A stretch of DNA of 64,000 nt from Colletes latitarsis. Taxonomy: Eukaryota > Arthropoda > Insecta > Hymenoptera > Colletidae. The notes under the pieces are model-generated. The model did not search any database and had not been told where the DNA came from. It saw nothing but the letters and a program-made list of their open reading frames with translations. The DNA is taken from positions 23,020,001-23,084,000 of the forward strand of contig NC_135136.1 of the NCBI RefSeq assembly GCF_051014445.1, read 5' to 3'. Each line of letters begins with the position of its first letter. Position 1 is the first letter of the stretch. The translations under genes and the position numbers were made by a program. Shown here in pieces: positions 48,001-61,100 of this stretch.

Positions 48001-49514
48001 TCTTCGCATACTTGTTGGCCAGATCCTGGGTTTTTTTCGTGTTTGAATCACGTAGGAATGTGGTAACACACTGAAACAGTCAATTAAACCTGGTTTCGAT
48101 CAATATTTTAGAGGATAACACCGGTTAGGTCGGGGTTAGGTCCGGGATATGCCCACATCTGGCTCGTGATTTTGCCTTCTTCACATACTTGTTGGCCAGA
48201 TCCTGGGTTTTTTTCGTGTTTGAATCACGTAGGAATGTGGTAACACCCTGAAGCAGTCAATTAAACCTGGTTTCGATCAATATTTTAGAGGATAACACCG
48301 GTTAGGCCTGGGTTAGGTCTGGGATATGCGCGCATCTGGCTTATGCTTTCGCCATTTTCGCAAACTTGATGGCCAGATCCTGGGTTTTTTCCGTGTTTGA
48401 ATCACGTAGTAATGTTGTACCACACTGAGGCAGTCAATTAATCCTGGATTCGGACAGTATTTTAGAGGATAACACCGGTTAGGTCGGGGTTAGGTCCGGG
48501 ATATGCCCGCATCTGGCTCATGATTTTGCCTTCTTCGCTTACTTGTTGGCCAGATCCTGGGTTTTTTTCGTGTTTGAATCACGTAGTAAAGTGGTAACAC
48601 ACTGAGGCTGTCAATTAAACCTGGTTTCGATCAATATTTTAGAGGATAACACCGGTTAGGTCTGGGTTAGGTCTGGGTTATGCCCGCATCTGGCTCATGA
48701 TTTTGCCTTCTTCGCATACTTGTTGGCCAGATCCTGGGTTTTTTCCGTGTTTGAATCACGTAGTAATGTGGTAACACACTGAAGCAGTCAATTAAACCTG
48801 GTTTCGATCAATATTTCAGAGGATAACACCGGTTAGGTCTGGGTTAGGTCTGGGAAATGCGCGCATCAGGCTTATTCTTTCGCCTTCCTCGCATACTTGT
48901 TGGCCAGATCCTGGGTTTTTTTCGCGGATGAATCACGTAGGAATGTGGTAACACACTGAAGCAGTCAATTAAAGCTGGTTTCGATCAATATTTTAGAGGA
49001 TAACACCGGTTAGGTCTGGGTTAGGTCTGGGTCATGCCCGCTTCTGGCTCATGATTTTGCCTTCTCCGCATACTTGTTGGCCAGATCTTGGGTTTTTTTC
49101 GAGTTTGAATCACGTAGTAATGTGGTAACACACTGAAGCAGTCAATTAAACCTGGTTTCGATCAATATTTTAGAGGATAACACCGGTTAGGTCTGGGTTA
49201 GGTCTGGGTTATGCCCGCATCCGACACATGATTTTGCCTTCATCGCATACTTGTTGGCCAGATCCTGGGTTTTTTCCGTGTTTGAATCACGTAGTAATGT
49301 GGTAACACACTGAAGCAGTCAATTAAACCTGGTTTCGATCAATATTTCAGAGGATAACACCGGTTAGGTCTGGGTTAGGTCTGGGAAATGCGCGCATCTG
49401 GCTTATTCTTTCGCCTTCTTCGCATACTTGTTGACCAGATCCTGGGTTTTTTTCGTGTTTGAATCACGTAGGAATGTGGTAACACACTGAAGCAGTCAAT
49501 TAAAGCTGGTTTCG
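45092..49514 (+). repeat. 4,423-bp higher-order unit, copy 1 (25 monomers)
   Basis: A 25-monomer unit repeated directly at 49,515-53,937. Landmarks with constant offset 4,423 include GTCATGCCCG (45,316), ACAGTATTTT (45,801 and 50,224; 48,454 and 52,877), CAGTTCCTGG (46,252), CCAGGTATCG, TTAAGTCGGGG (47,223), TGAATAACG (47,338), GATCCAGGG and CGCGGATGAATC (48,924). It contains patches of core A (end of A, start of B, then A4-A7) joined to D-D pairs. The unusual GCCATTTTCGCAAACTTGATGG monomer occurs twice within it. Confidence 0.86.
45624..45800 (+). repeat. Most divergent recurring monomer (ATTCGGACAGTATTTT junction)
   Basis: E-like monomer with TTATGCTTTCGCC, ATTTTCGCAAACTTGATGG, GTTGTACCACACTGAGG and then TTAATCCTGGATTCGGACAG where others have TTAAACCTGGTTTCGATCAA. 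Five changes fall within about 20 bases across the monomer boundary, far above background. It occurs four times, ending before 45,801, 48,454, 50,224 and 52,877, twice per 4,423-bp unit. The spacing between the two copies in one unit is 2,653 bp (15 monomers less 2 bp). Confidence 0.8.
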
Positions 49515-52500
49515 ATCAATATTTTAGAGGATAACACCGGTTAGGTCTGGGTTAGGTCTGGGTCATGCCCGCTTCTGGCTCATGATTTTGCCTTCTCCGC
49601 ATACTTGTTGGCCAGATCTTGGGTTTTTTTCGTGTTTGAATCACGTAGGAATGTGGTAACACACTGAAGCTGTCAATTAAACCTGGTTTCGATCAATATT
49701 TTAGAGGATAACACCGGTTAGGTCTGGGTTAGGTCTGGGTCATGCCCGCTTCTGGCTCATGATTTTGCCTTCTCCGCATACTTGTTGGCCAGATCTTGGG
49801 TTTTTTTCGTGTTTGAATCACGTAGGAATGTGGTAACACACTGAAGCAGTCAATCAAACCTGGTTTCGATCAATATTTTAGAGGATAACACCGGTTAGGT
49901 CTGGGTTAGGTCCGGGATATGCCCACATCTGGCTCGTGATTTTGCCTTCTTCACATACTTGTTGGCCAGATCCTGGGTTTTTTTCGTGTTTGAATCACGT
50001 AGGAATGTGGTAACACACTGAAGCAGTCAATTAAACCTGGTTTCGATCAATATTTTAGAGGATAACACCGGTTAGGTCTGGGTTAGGTCTGGGATATGCG
50101 CGCATCTGGCTTATGCTTTCGCCATTTTCGCAAACTTGATGGCCAGATCCTGGGTTTTTTCCGTGTTTGAATCACGTAGTAATGTTGTACCACACTGAGG
50201 CAGTCAATTAATCCTGGATTCGGACAGTATTTTAGAGGATAACACCGGTTAGGTCTGGGTTAGGTCTGGGTTATGCCCGCATCTGGCTCATGATTTTGCC
50301 TTCTTCGCATACTTGTTGGCCAGATCCTGGGTTTTTTCCGTGTTTGAATCACGTAGTAATGTGGTAACACACTGAAGCAGTCAATTAAACCTGGTTTCGA
50401 TCAATATTTCAGAGGATAACACCGGTTAGGTCTGGGTTAGGTCTGGGAAATGCGCGCATCTGGCTTATACTTTCGCCTTCATCGCATACTTGTTGGCCAG
50501 ATCCTGGGTTTTTTCCGTGTTTGAATCACGTAGTAATGTGGTAACACACTGAAGCAGTCAATTAAACCTGGTTTCGATCAATATTTCAGAGGATAACACC
50601 GGTTAGGTCTGGGTTAGGTCTGGGTTATGCCCGCATCTGGCTCATGATTTAGCCTTCTTCGCATACTTGTTGGCCAGTTCCTGGGTATTTTCCGTGTTTG
50701 AATCACGTAGTAATGTGGTAACACACTGAAGCAGTCAATTAAACCAGGTATCGATCAATATTTCAGAGGATAACACTGGTTAGGTCTGGGTTAGGTCTGG
50801 GAAATGCGCGCATCTGGCTTATACTTTCGCCTTCTTCACATACTTGTTGGCCAGATCCTGGGTTTTTTTCGTGTTTGAATCACGTAGGAATGTGGTAACA
50901 CACTGAAGCAGTCAATCAAACCTGGTTTCGATCAATATTTTAGAGGATAACACCGGTTAGGTCTGGGTTACGTCCGGGATATGCCCACATCTGGCTCATG
51001 ATTTTGCCTTCTTCACATACTTGTTGGCCAGATCCTGGGTTTTTTTCGTGTTTGAATCACGTAGGAATGTGGTAACACACTGAAGCAGTCAATTAAACCT
51101 GGTTTCGATCAATATTTTAGAGGATAACACCGGTTAGGTCTGGGTTAGGTCTGGGATATGCGCGCATCTGGCTTATGCTTTCGCCTTTTTCGCAAACTTG
51201 TTGACCAGATCCTGGGTTTTTTCCGTGTTTGAATCACGTAGTAATGTTGTACCACACTGAGGCAGTCAATTAAACCTGGTTTCGATCAATATTTTAGAGG
51301 ATAACACCGGTTAGGTCTGGGTTAGGTCTGGGTTATGCCCGCATCCGGCTCATGATTTTGCCTTCATCGCATACTTGTTGGCCAGATCCTGGGTTTTTTC
51401 CGTGTTTGAATCACGTAGTAATGTGGTAACACACTGAAGCAGTCAATTAAACCTGGTTTCGATCAATATTTCAGAGGATAACACCGGTTAGGTCTGGGTT
51501 AGGTCTGGGAAATGCGCGCATCTGGCTTATTCTTTCGCCTTCTTCGCATACTTGTTGGCCAGATCCTGGGTTTTTTTCGTGTTTGAATCACGTAGGAATG
51601 TGGTAACACACTGAAGCAGTCAATTAAACCTGGTTTCGATCAATATTTTAGAGGATAACACCGGTTAAGTCGGGGTTAGGTCCGGGATATGCCCGCATCT
51701 GGCTCATGATTTTGCCTTCTTCGCATACTTGTTGGCCAGATCCTGGGTTTTTTTCGTGTTTGAATAACGTAGTAATGTGGTAACACACTGAGGCTGTCAA
51801 TTAAACCTGGTTTCGATCAATATTTTAGAGGATAACACCGGTTAGGTCTGGGTTAGGTCTGGGTTATGCCCGCATCTGGCTCATGATTTTGCCTTCATCG
51901 CATACTTGTTGGCCAGATCCAGGGTTTTTTCCGTGTTTGAATCACGTAGTAGGTGGTAACACACTGAAGCAGTCAATTAAACCTGGTTTCGATCAATATT
52001 TCAGAGGATAACACCGGTTAGGTCTGGGTTAGGTCTGGGAAATGCGCGCATCTGGCTTATACTTTCGCCTTCTTCACATACTTGTTGGCCAGATCCTGGG
52101 TTTTTTTCGTGTTTGAATCACGTAGGAATGTGGTAACACACTGAAGCAGTCAATTAAACCTGGTTTCGATCAATATTTTAGAGGATAACACCGGTTAGGT
52201 CTGGGTTAGGTCCGGGATATGCCCGCATCTGGCTCATGATTTTGCCTTCTTCGCATACTTGTTGGCCAGATCCTGGGTTTTTTTCGTGTTTGATCACGTA
52301 GTAATGTGGTAACACACTGAAGCAGTCAATAAAACCTGGTTTCGATCAATATTTTAGAGGATAACACCGGTTAGGTCTGGGTTAGGTCTGGGAAATGCGC
52401 GCATCTGGCTTATTCTTTCGCCTTCTTCGCATACTAGTTGGCCAGATCCTGGGTTTTTTTCGTGTTTGAATCACGTAGGAATGTGGTAACACACTGAAAC

Positions 52501-53937
52501 AGTCAATTAAACCTGGTTTCGATCAATATTTTAGAGGATAACACCGGTTAGGTCGGGGTTAGGTCCGGGATATGCCCACATCTGGCTCGTGATTTTGCCT
52601 TCTTCACATACTTGTTGGCCAGATCCTGGGTTTTTTTCGTGTTTGAATCACGTAGGAATGTGGTAACACCCTGAAGCAGTCAATTAAACCTGGTTTCGAT
52701 CAATATTTTAGAGGATAACACCGGTTAGGCCTGGGTTAGGTCTGGGATATGCGCGCATCTGGCTTATGCTTTCGCCATTTTCGCAAACTTGATGGCCAGA
52801 TCCTGGGTTTTTTCCGTGTTTGAATCACGTAGTAATGTTGTACCACACTGAGGCAGTCAATTAATCCTGGATTCGGACAGTATTTTAGAGGATAACACCG
52901 GTTAGGTCGGGGTTAGGTCCGGGATATGCCCGCATCTGGCTCATGATTTTGCCTTCTTCGCTTACTTGTTGGCCAGATCCTGGGTTTTTTTCGTGTTTGA
53001 ATCACGTAGTAAAGTGGTAACACACTGAGGCTGTCAATTAAACCTGGTTTCGATCAATATTTTAGAGGATAACACCGGTTAGGTCTGGGTTAGGTCTGGG
53101 TTATGCCCGCATCTGGCTCATGATTTTGCCTTCTTCGCATACTTGTTGGCCAGATCCTGGGTTTTTTCCGTGTTTGAATCACGTAGTAATGTGGTAACAC
53201 ACTGAAGCAGTCAATTAAACCTGGTTTCGATCAATATTTCAGAGGATAACACCGGTTAGGTCTGGGTTAGGTCTGGGAAATGCGCGCATCAGGCTTATTC
53301 TTTCGCCTTCCTCGCATACTTGTTGGCCAGATCCTGGGTTTTTTTCGCGGATGAATCACGTAGGAATGTGGTAACACACTGAAGCAGTCAATTAAAGCTG
53401 GTTTCGATCAATATTTTAGAGGATAACACCGGTTAGGTCTGGGTTAGGTCTGGGTCATGCCCGCTTCTGGCTCATGATTTTGCCTTCTCCGCATACTTGT
53501 TGGCCAGATCTTGGGTTTTTTTCGAGTTTGAATCACGTAGTAATGTGGTAACACACTGAAGCAGTCAATTAAACCTGGTTTCGATCAATATTTTAGAGGA
53601 TAACACCGGTTAGGTCTGGGTTAGGTCTGGGTTATGCCCGCATCCGACACATGATTTTGCCTTCATCGCATACTTGTTGGCCAGATCCTGGGTTTTTTCC
53701 GTGTTTGAATCACGTAGTAATGTGGTAACACACTGAAGCAGTCAATTAAACCTGGTTTCGATCAATATTTCAGAGGATAACACCGGTTAGGTCTGGGTTA
53801 TGTCTGGGAAATGCGCGCATCTGGCTTATTCTTTCGCCTTCTTCGCATACTTGTTGACCAGATCCTGGGTTTTTTTCGTGTTTGAATCACGTAGGAATGT
53901 GGTAACACACTGAAGCAGTCAATTAAAGCTGGTTTCG
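49515..53937 (+). repeat. 4,423-bp higher-order unit, copy 2 (25 monomers)
   Basis: Direct tandem copy of 45,092-49,514. I noticed only isolated differences, such as CATACTAGTTGG (52,432) for CATACTTGTTGG and GGTTATGTCTGGG (53,797) for GGTTAGGTCTGGG. The copy ends exactly at a monomer start (53,938), where copy 1 would continue with a TCATGCCCGCTTC monomer and this one continues with TTATGCCCGCATC. This pair is younger than the A1/A2 duplication but shows a little more change than the 13,445-bp pair. Confidence 0.86.
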
Positions 53938-56900
53938 ATCAATATTTTAGAGGATAACACCGGTTAGGTCTGGGTTAGGTCTGGGTTATGCCCGCATCTG
54001 GCTCATGATTTTGCCTTCTTCGCATACTTGTTGGCCAGATCCTGGGTTTTTTTCGTGTTTGATCACGTAGTAATGTGGTAACACACTGAAGCAGTCAATA
54101 AAACCTGGTTTCGATCAATATTTTAGAGGATAACACCGGTTAGGTCTGGGTTAGGTCTGGGATTTGCGCGCATCTGGCTTATACTTTCGCCTTTTTCGCA
54201 AACTTGTTGGCCAGATCCTGGGTATTTCCCGTGTTTCAATCACGTAGTAATGTGGTAACACACTGAAGCAGTCAATTAAACCTGGTTTCGATCAATATTT
54301 CAGAGGATAACACCGGTTAGGTCTGGGTTAGGTCTGGGTTATGCCCGCTTCTGGCTCATGATTTTGCCTTCTCCGCATGCTTGTTGGCCAGATCTTGGGT
54401 TTTTTCGTGTTTGAATCACGTAGTAATGTGGTAACACACCGAAGCAGTCAATTAAACCTGGTTTCGATCAATATTTTCGAGGATAACACCGGTTAGGTCT
54501 GGGTTAGGTCTAGGTTATGCCCGCATCCGGCTCATGATTTTGCCTTCATCGCATACTTGTTGGCCAGATCCTGGGTTTTTTCCGTGTTTGAATCACGTAG
54601 TGATGTGGTAACACACTGAAGCAGTCAATTAAACCTGGTTTCGATCAATATTTCAGAGGATAACACCGGTTAGGTCTGGGTTAGGTCTGGGAAATGCGCG
54701 CATCTGGCTTATTCTTTCGCCTTCTTCGCACACTTGTTGGCCAGATCCTGGGTTTTTTTCGTGTTTGAATCACGTAGGAATGTGGTAACACACTGAAGCA
54801 GTCAATTAAACCTGGTTTCGATCAATATTTTAGAGGATAACACCGGTTAGGTCGGGGTTAGGTCCGGGATATGCACGCATCTGGCTCATGATTTTGCCTT
54901 CTTCGCATACTTGTTGGCCAGATCCTGGGTTTTTTTCGTGTTTGAATCACGTAGTAATGTGGTAACGCACTGAGGCTGTCAATTAAACCTGGTTTCGATC
55001 AATATTTTAGAGGATAACACCGGTTAGGTCTGGGTTAGGTCTGGGTTATGCCCGCATCTGGCTCATGATTTTGCCTTCATCGCATACTTGTTGGCCAGAT
55101 CCTGGGTTTTTTCCGTGTTTGAATCACGTAGTAATGTGGTAACACACTGAAGCAGTCAATTAAACCTGGTTTCGATCAATATTTTAGAGGATAACACCGG
55201 TTAGGTCTGGGTTAGGTCTGGGTTATGCCCGCATCCGGCTCATGATTTTGCCTTCATCGCATACTTGGTGGCCAGATCCTGGGTTTTTTCCGTGTTTGAA
55301 TCACGTAGTAATGTGGTAACACACTGAAGCAGTCAATTAAACCTGGTTTCGATCAATATTTCAGAGGATAACACCGGTTAGGTCTGGGTTAGGTCTGGGA
55401 AATGCGCGCATCTGGCTTATTCTTTCGCCTTCTTCGCATACTTGTTGGCCAGATCCTGGGTTTTTTTCGTGTTTGAATCACGTAGGAATGTGGTAACACA
55501 CTGAAGCAGTCAATTAAACCTGGTTTCGATCAATATTTTAGAGGATAACACCGGTTAGGTCGGGGTTAGGTCCGGGATATGCCCGCATCTGGCTCATGAT
55601 TTTGCCTTCTTCGCATACTTGTTGGCCAGATCCTGGGTTTTTTTCGTGTTTGAATCACGTAGTAATGTGGTAACACACTGAAGCAGTCAATTAAACCTGG
55701 TTTCGATCAATATTTCAGAGGATAACACCGGTTAGGTCTGGGTTAGGTCTGGGTTATGCCCGCTTCTGGCTCATGATTTTGCCTTCTCCGCATACTTGTT
55801 GGCCAGATCTTGGGTTTTTTTCGTGTTTGAATCACGTAGTAATGTGGTAACACACTGAAGCAGTCAATTAAACCTGGTTTCGATCAATATTTTGGAGGAT
55901 AACACCGGTTAGGTCTGGGTTAGGTCTGGGTTATGCCCGCATCCGGCTCATGATTTTGCCTTCATCGCATACTTGTTGGCCAGATCCTGGGTTTTTTCCG
56001 TGTTTGAATCACGTAGTAATGTGGTAACACACTGAGGCTGTCAATTAAACCTGGTTTCGATCAATATTTTAGAGGATAACACCGGTTAGGTCTGGGTTAG
56101 GTCTGGGTTATGCCCGCATCTGGCTCATGATTTTGCCTTCATCGCATACTTGTTGGCCAGATCCTGGGTTTTTTCCGTGTTTGAATCACGTAGTAATGTG
56201 GTAACACACTGAAGCAGTCAATTAAACCTGGTTTCGATCAATATTTCAGAGGATAACACCGGTTAGGTCTGGGTTAGGTCTGGGAAATGCGCGCATCTGG
56301 CCTATTCTTTCGCCTTCTTCGCATACTTGTTGGCCAGATCCTGGGTTTTTTTCGTGTTTGATCACGTAGTAATGTGGTAACACACTGAAGCAGTCAATAA
56401 AACCTGGTTTCGATCAATATTTTAGAGGATAACACCGGTTAGGTCTGGGTTAGGTCTGGGATTTGCGCGCATCTGGCTTATACTTGCGCCTTTTTCGCAA
56501 ACTTGTTGGCCAGATCCTGGGTATTTTCCGTGTTTCAATCACGTAGTAATGTGGTAACACACTGAAGCAGTCAATTAAACCTGGTTTCGACCAATATTTC
56601 AGAGGATAACACCCGTTAGGTCTGGGTTAGGTCTGGGTTATGCCCGCTTCTGGCTCATGATTTTGCCTTCTCCGCATACTTGTTGGCCAGATCTTGGGTT
56701 TTTTTCGTGTTTGAATCACGTAGTAATGTGGTAACACACTGAAGCAGTCAATTAAACCTGGTTTCGATCAATATTTTAGAGGATAACACCGGCTAGGTCT
56801 GGGTTAGGTCTGGGTTATGCCCGCATCCGGCTCATGATTTTGCCTTCATCGCATACTTGTTGGCCAGATCCTGGGTTTTTTCCGTGTTTGAATCACGTAG

Positions 56901-58181
56901 TAATGTGGTAACACACTGAAGCAGTCAATTAAACCTGGTTTCGATCAATATTTCAGAGGATAACACCGGTTAGGTCTGGGTTAGGTCTGGGAAATGCGCG
57001 CATCTGGCTTATTCTTTCGCCTTCTTCGCATACTTGTTGGCCAGATCCTGGGTTTTTTTCGTGTTTGAATCACGTAGTAATGTGGTAACACACTGAAGCA
57101 GTCAATTAAACCTGGTTTCGATCAATATTTTAGAGGATAACACCGGCTTGGTCTGTATTAGGTCTGGGTTATGCCCGCATCCGGCTCATGATTTTGCCTT
57201 CATCGCATACTTGTTGGCCAGATCCTGGGTTTTTTCCGTGTTTGAATCACGTAGTAATGTGGTAACACACTGAAGCAGTCAATTAAACCTGGTTTCGATC
57301 AATATTTCAGAGGATAACTCCGGTTAGGTCTGGGTTAGGTCTGGAAATACGCGCATCTGGCTTATTCTTTCGCCTTCTTCGCATACTTGTTGGCCAGATC
57401 CTGGGTTTTTTTCGTGTTTGAATCACGTAGGAATGTGGTAACACACTGAAGCAGTCAATTAAACCTGGTTTCGATCAATATTTTAGAGGATAACACCGGT
57501 TAGGTCGGGGTTAGGTCCGGGATATGCCCGCATCTGGCTCATGATTTTGCCTTCTTCGCATACTTGTTGGCCAGATCCTGGGTTTTTTTCGTGTTTGAAT
57601 CACGTTGTAATGTGGTAACACACTGAGGCTGTCAATTAAACCTGGTTTCGATCAATATTTTAGAGGATAACACCGGTTAGGTCTGGGTTAGGTCTGGGTT
57701 ATGCCCGCATCTGGCTCATGATTTTGCCTTCTTCGCATACTTGTTGGCCAGATCCAGGGTTTTTTTCGTGTTTGAATCACGTAGGAATGTGGTAACACAC
57801 TGAAGCAGTCAATTAAACCTGGTTTCGATCAATATTTTAGAGGATAACACCGGTTAGGTCGGGGTTAGGTCCGGGATATGCCCGCATCTGGCTCATGATT
57901 TTGCCTTCTTCGCATACTTGTTGGCCAGATCCTGGGTTTTTTTCGTGTTTGAATCACGTAGTAATGTGGTAACACACTGAGGCTGTCAATTAAACCTGGT
58001 TTCGATCAATATTTTAGTGGATAACACCGGTTAGGTCTGGGTTAGGTCTGGGTTATGCCCGCATCTGGCTCATGATTTTGCCTTCTTCGCATACTTGTTG
58101 GCCAGATCCTGGGTTTTTTCCGTGTTTGAATCACGTAGTAATGTGGTAACACACTGAAGCAGTCAATTAAACCTGGTTTCG
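53938..58181 (+). repeat. Rearranged A-like block with two five-monomer gaps
   Basis: Follows core A in order but is shorter. Monomers matching A7-A13 (offset 33,790 to copy 2) are followed directly by A19, identified by CTTGGTGG at 55,265; the offset falls to 32,904, a gap of exactly 5 x 177. A19-A24 then follow, and the A25-A29/A30-A34 doublet is present as a single unit (56,237-57,120). GGCTTGG at 57,145 marks A35, and AGTGGATAAC near 58,015 marks A38. Private changes include a T-run loss near 54,402 and AAATACGCGC (57,346). Confidence 0.8.
56237..57120 (+). repeat. Single copy of the five-monomer unit
   Basis: Subtype order B (CTGGCCTATTC), C (ACTTGCGCC), D, P (GGCTAGG), B: the same 884-bp unit that is doubled in all four core A copies upstream. 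Here the first B has GGATAACACC rather than GGTTAACACC and the last has TTAGGTCTGGG rather than TTAGATCTGGG. It therefore looks like either the state before duplication or a product of later loss with conversion. The next monomer starts at 57,121 with GGCTTGG, as after the doublet. Confidence 0.78.
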
Positions 58182-61100
58182 ATCAATATTTCAGAGGATA
58201 ACACCGGTTAGGTCTGGGTTAGGTCTGGGAAATGCGCGCATCTGGCTTATACTTTCGCCTTCATCGCATACTTGTTGGCCAGATCCTGGGTTTTTTCCGT
58301 GTTTGAATCACGTAGTAATGTGGTAACACACTGAAGCAGTCAATTAAACGTTGTTTCGATCAATATTTCAGAGGATAACACCGGTTAGGTCTGGGTTAGG
58401 TCTGGGAAATGCGCGCATCAGGCTTATTCTTTCGCCTTCCTCGCATACTTGTTGGCCAGATCCTGGGTTTTTTTCGCGTTTGAATCACGTAGGGATGTGG
58501 TAACACACTGAAGCAGTCAATTAAACCTGGTTTCGATCAATATTTTAGAGGATAACACCGGTTAGGTCTGGGTTAGGTCCGGGATATGCCCGCATCTGGC
58601 TCATGATTTTGCGTTCTTCGCATACTTGTTGGCCAGATCCTGGGTTTTTTTCGTGTTTGAATCACGTAGTAATGTGGTAACACACTGAAGCTGTCAATTA
58701 AACCTGGTTTCGATCAATATTTTAGAGGATAACACCGGTTAGGTCTGGGCTAGGTCTGGGTCATGCCCGCTTCTGGCTCATGATTTTGCCTTCTCCGCAT
58801 ACTTGTTGGCCAGATCTTGGGTTTTTTTCGTGTTTGAATCACGTAGTAATGTGGTAACACACTGAAGCAGTCAATTAAACCTGGTTTCGATCAATATTTT
58901 AGAGGATAACACCGGTTAGGTCTGGGTTAGGTCTGGGTTATGCCCGCATCCGGCTCATGATTTTGCCTTCATCGCATACTTGTTGGCCAGATCCTGGGTT
59001 TTTTCCGTGTTTGAATCACGTAGTAATGTGGTAACACACTGAAGCAGTCAATTAAACCTGGTTTCGATCAATATTTCAGAGGATAACACCGGTTAGGTCT
59101 GGGTTAGGTCTGGGAAATGCGCGCATCTGGCTTATTCTTTCGCCTTCTTCGCATACTTGTTGGCCAGATCCTGGGTTTTTTTCGTGTTTGAATCACGTAG
59201 GAATGTGGTAACACACTGAAGCAGTCAATTAAACCTGGTTTCGATCAATATTTTAAAGGATAACACCGGTTAGGTCGGGGTTAGGTCCGGGATATGCCTG
59301 CATCTGGCTCATGATTTTGCCTTCTTCGCATACTTGTTGGCCAGATCCTGGGTTTTTTTCGTGTTTGAATCACGTAGTAATGTGGTAACACACTGTGGCT
59401 GTCAATTAAACCTGGTTTCGATCAATATTTGAGAGGATAACACCGGTTAGGTCTGGGTTAGGTCTGGGTTATGCCCGCATCTGGCTCATGATTTTGCCTT
59501 CATCGCATACTTGTTGGCCAGATCCTGGGTTTTTTCCGTGTTTGAATCACGTAGTAGGTGGTAACACACTGAAGCAGTCAATTAAACCTGGTTTCGATCA
59601 ATATTTCAGAGGATAACACCGGTTAGGTCTGGGTTAGGTCTGGGAAATGCGCGCATCTGGCTTATACTTTCGCCTTCTTCACATACTTGTTGGCCAGATC
59701 CTGGGTTTTTTTCGTGTTTGAATCACGTAGGAATGTGGTAACACACTGAAGCAGTCAATTAAACCTGGTTTCGATCAATATTTTAGAGGATAACACCGGT
59801 TAGGTCTGGGTAAGGTCCGGGATATGCCCGCATCTGGCTCATGATTTTGCCTTCTTCGCATACTTGTTGGCCAGATCCTGGGTTTTTTTTGTGTTTGATC
59901 ACGTAGTAATGTGGTAACACACTGAAGCAGTCAATAAAACCTGGTTTCGATCAATATTTTAGAGGATAACACCGGTTAGGTCTGGGTTAGGTCTGGGATT
60001 TGCGCGAATCTGGCTTATACTTTCGCCTTTTTCGCAAACTTGTTGGCCAGATCCTGGGTATTTTCCGTGTTTCAATCACGTAGTAATGTGGTAACACACT
60101 GAAGCAGTCAATTAAACCTGGTTTCGATCAATATTTCAGAGGATAACACCGGTTAGGTCTGGGTTAGGTCTGGGTTATGCCCGCTTCTGGCTCATGATTT
60201 TGCCTTCTCCGCATACTTGTTGGCCAGATCTTGGGTTTTTTTCGTGTTTGAATCACGTAGTAATGTGGTAACACACTGAAGCAGTTAATTAAACCTGGTT
60301 TCGATCAATATTTTAGAGGATAACACCGGTTAGGTCTGGGTTAGGTCTGGGTTATGCCCGCATCCGGCTCATGATTTTGCCTTTATCGCATACTTGTTGG
60401 CCAGATCCTGGGTTTTTTCCGTGTTTGAATCACGTAGTAATGTGGTAACACACTGAAGCAGTCAATTAAACCTGGTTTCGATCAATATTTCAGAGGATAA
60501 CACCGGGTAGGTCTGGGTTAGGTCTGGGAAATGCGCGCATCTGGCTTATTCTTTCGCCTTCTTCGCATACTTGTTGGCCAGATCCTGGGTTTTTTCGTGT
60601 TTGAATCACGTAGGATTGTGGTAACACACTGAAGCAGTCAATTAAACCTGGTTTCGATCAATATTTTAGAGGATAACACCGGTTAGGTCGGGATTAGGTC
60701 CGGGATATGCCCGCATCTGGCTCATGATTTTGCCTTCTTCGCATACTTGTTGGTCAGATCCTGGGTTTTTTTCGTGTTTGAATCACGTAGTAATGTGGTA
60801 ACACACTGAGGCTGTCAATTAAACCTGGTTTCGATCAATATTTTAGAGGATAACACCGGTTAGGTCTGGGTTAGGTTTGGGATTTGCGCGCATCTGGCTT
60901 AAACTTTCGCCTTTTTCGCAAACTTGTTGGCCAGATCCTGGGTATTTTCCGTGTTTCAATCTCGTAGTAATGTGGTAACACACTGAAGCAGTCAATTAAA
61001 CCTGGTTTCGATCAATATTTCAGAGGATAACACAGGTTAGGTCTGGGTTAGGTCTGGGTTATGCCCGCATCTGGCTCATGATTTTGCCTTCTTCGCATAC

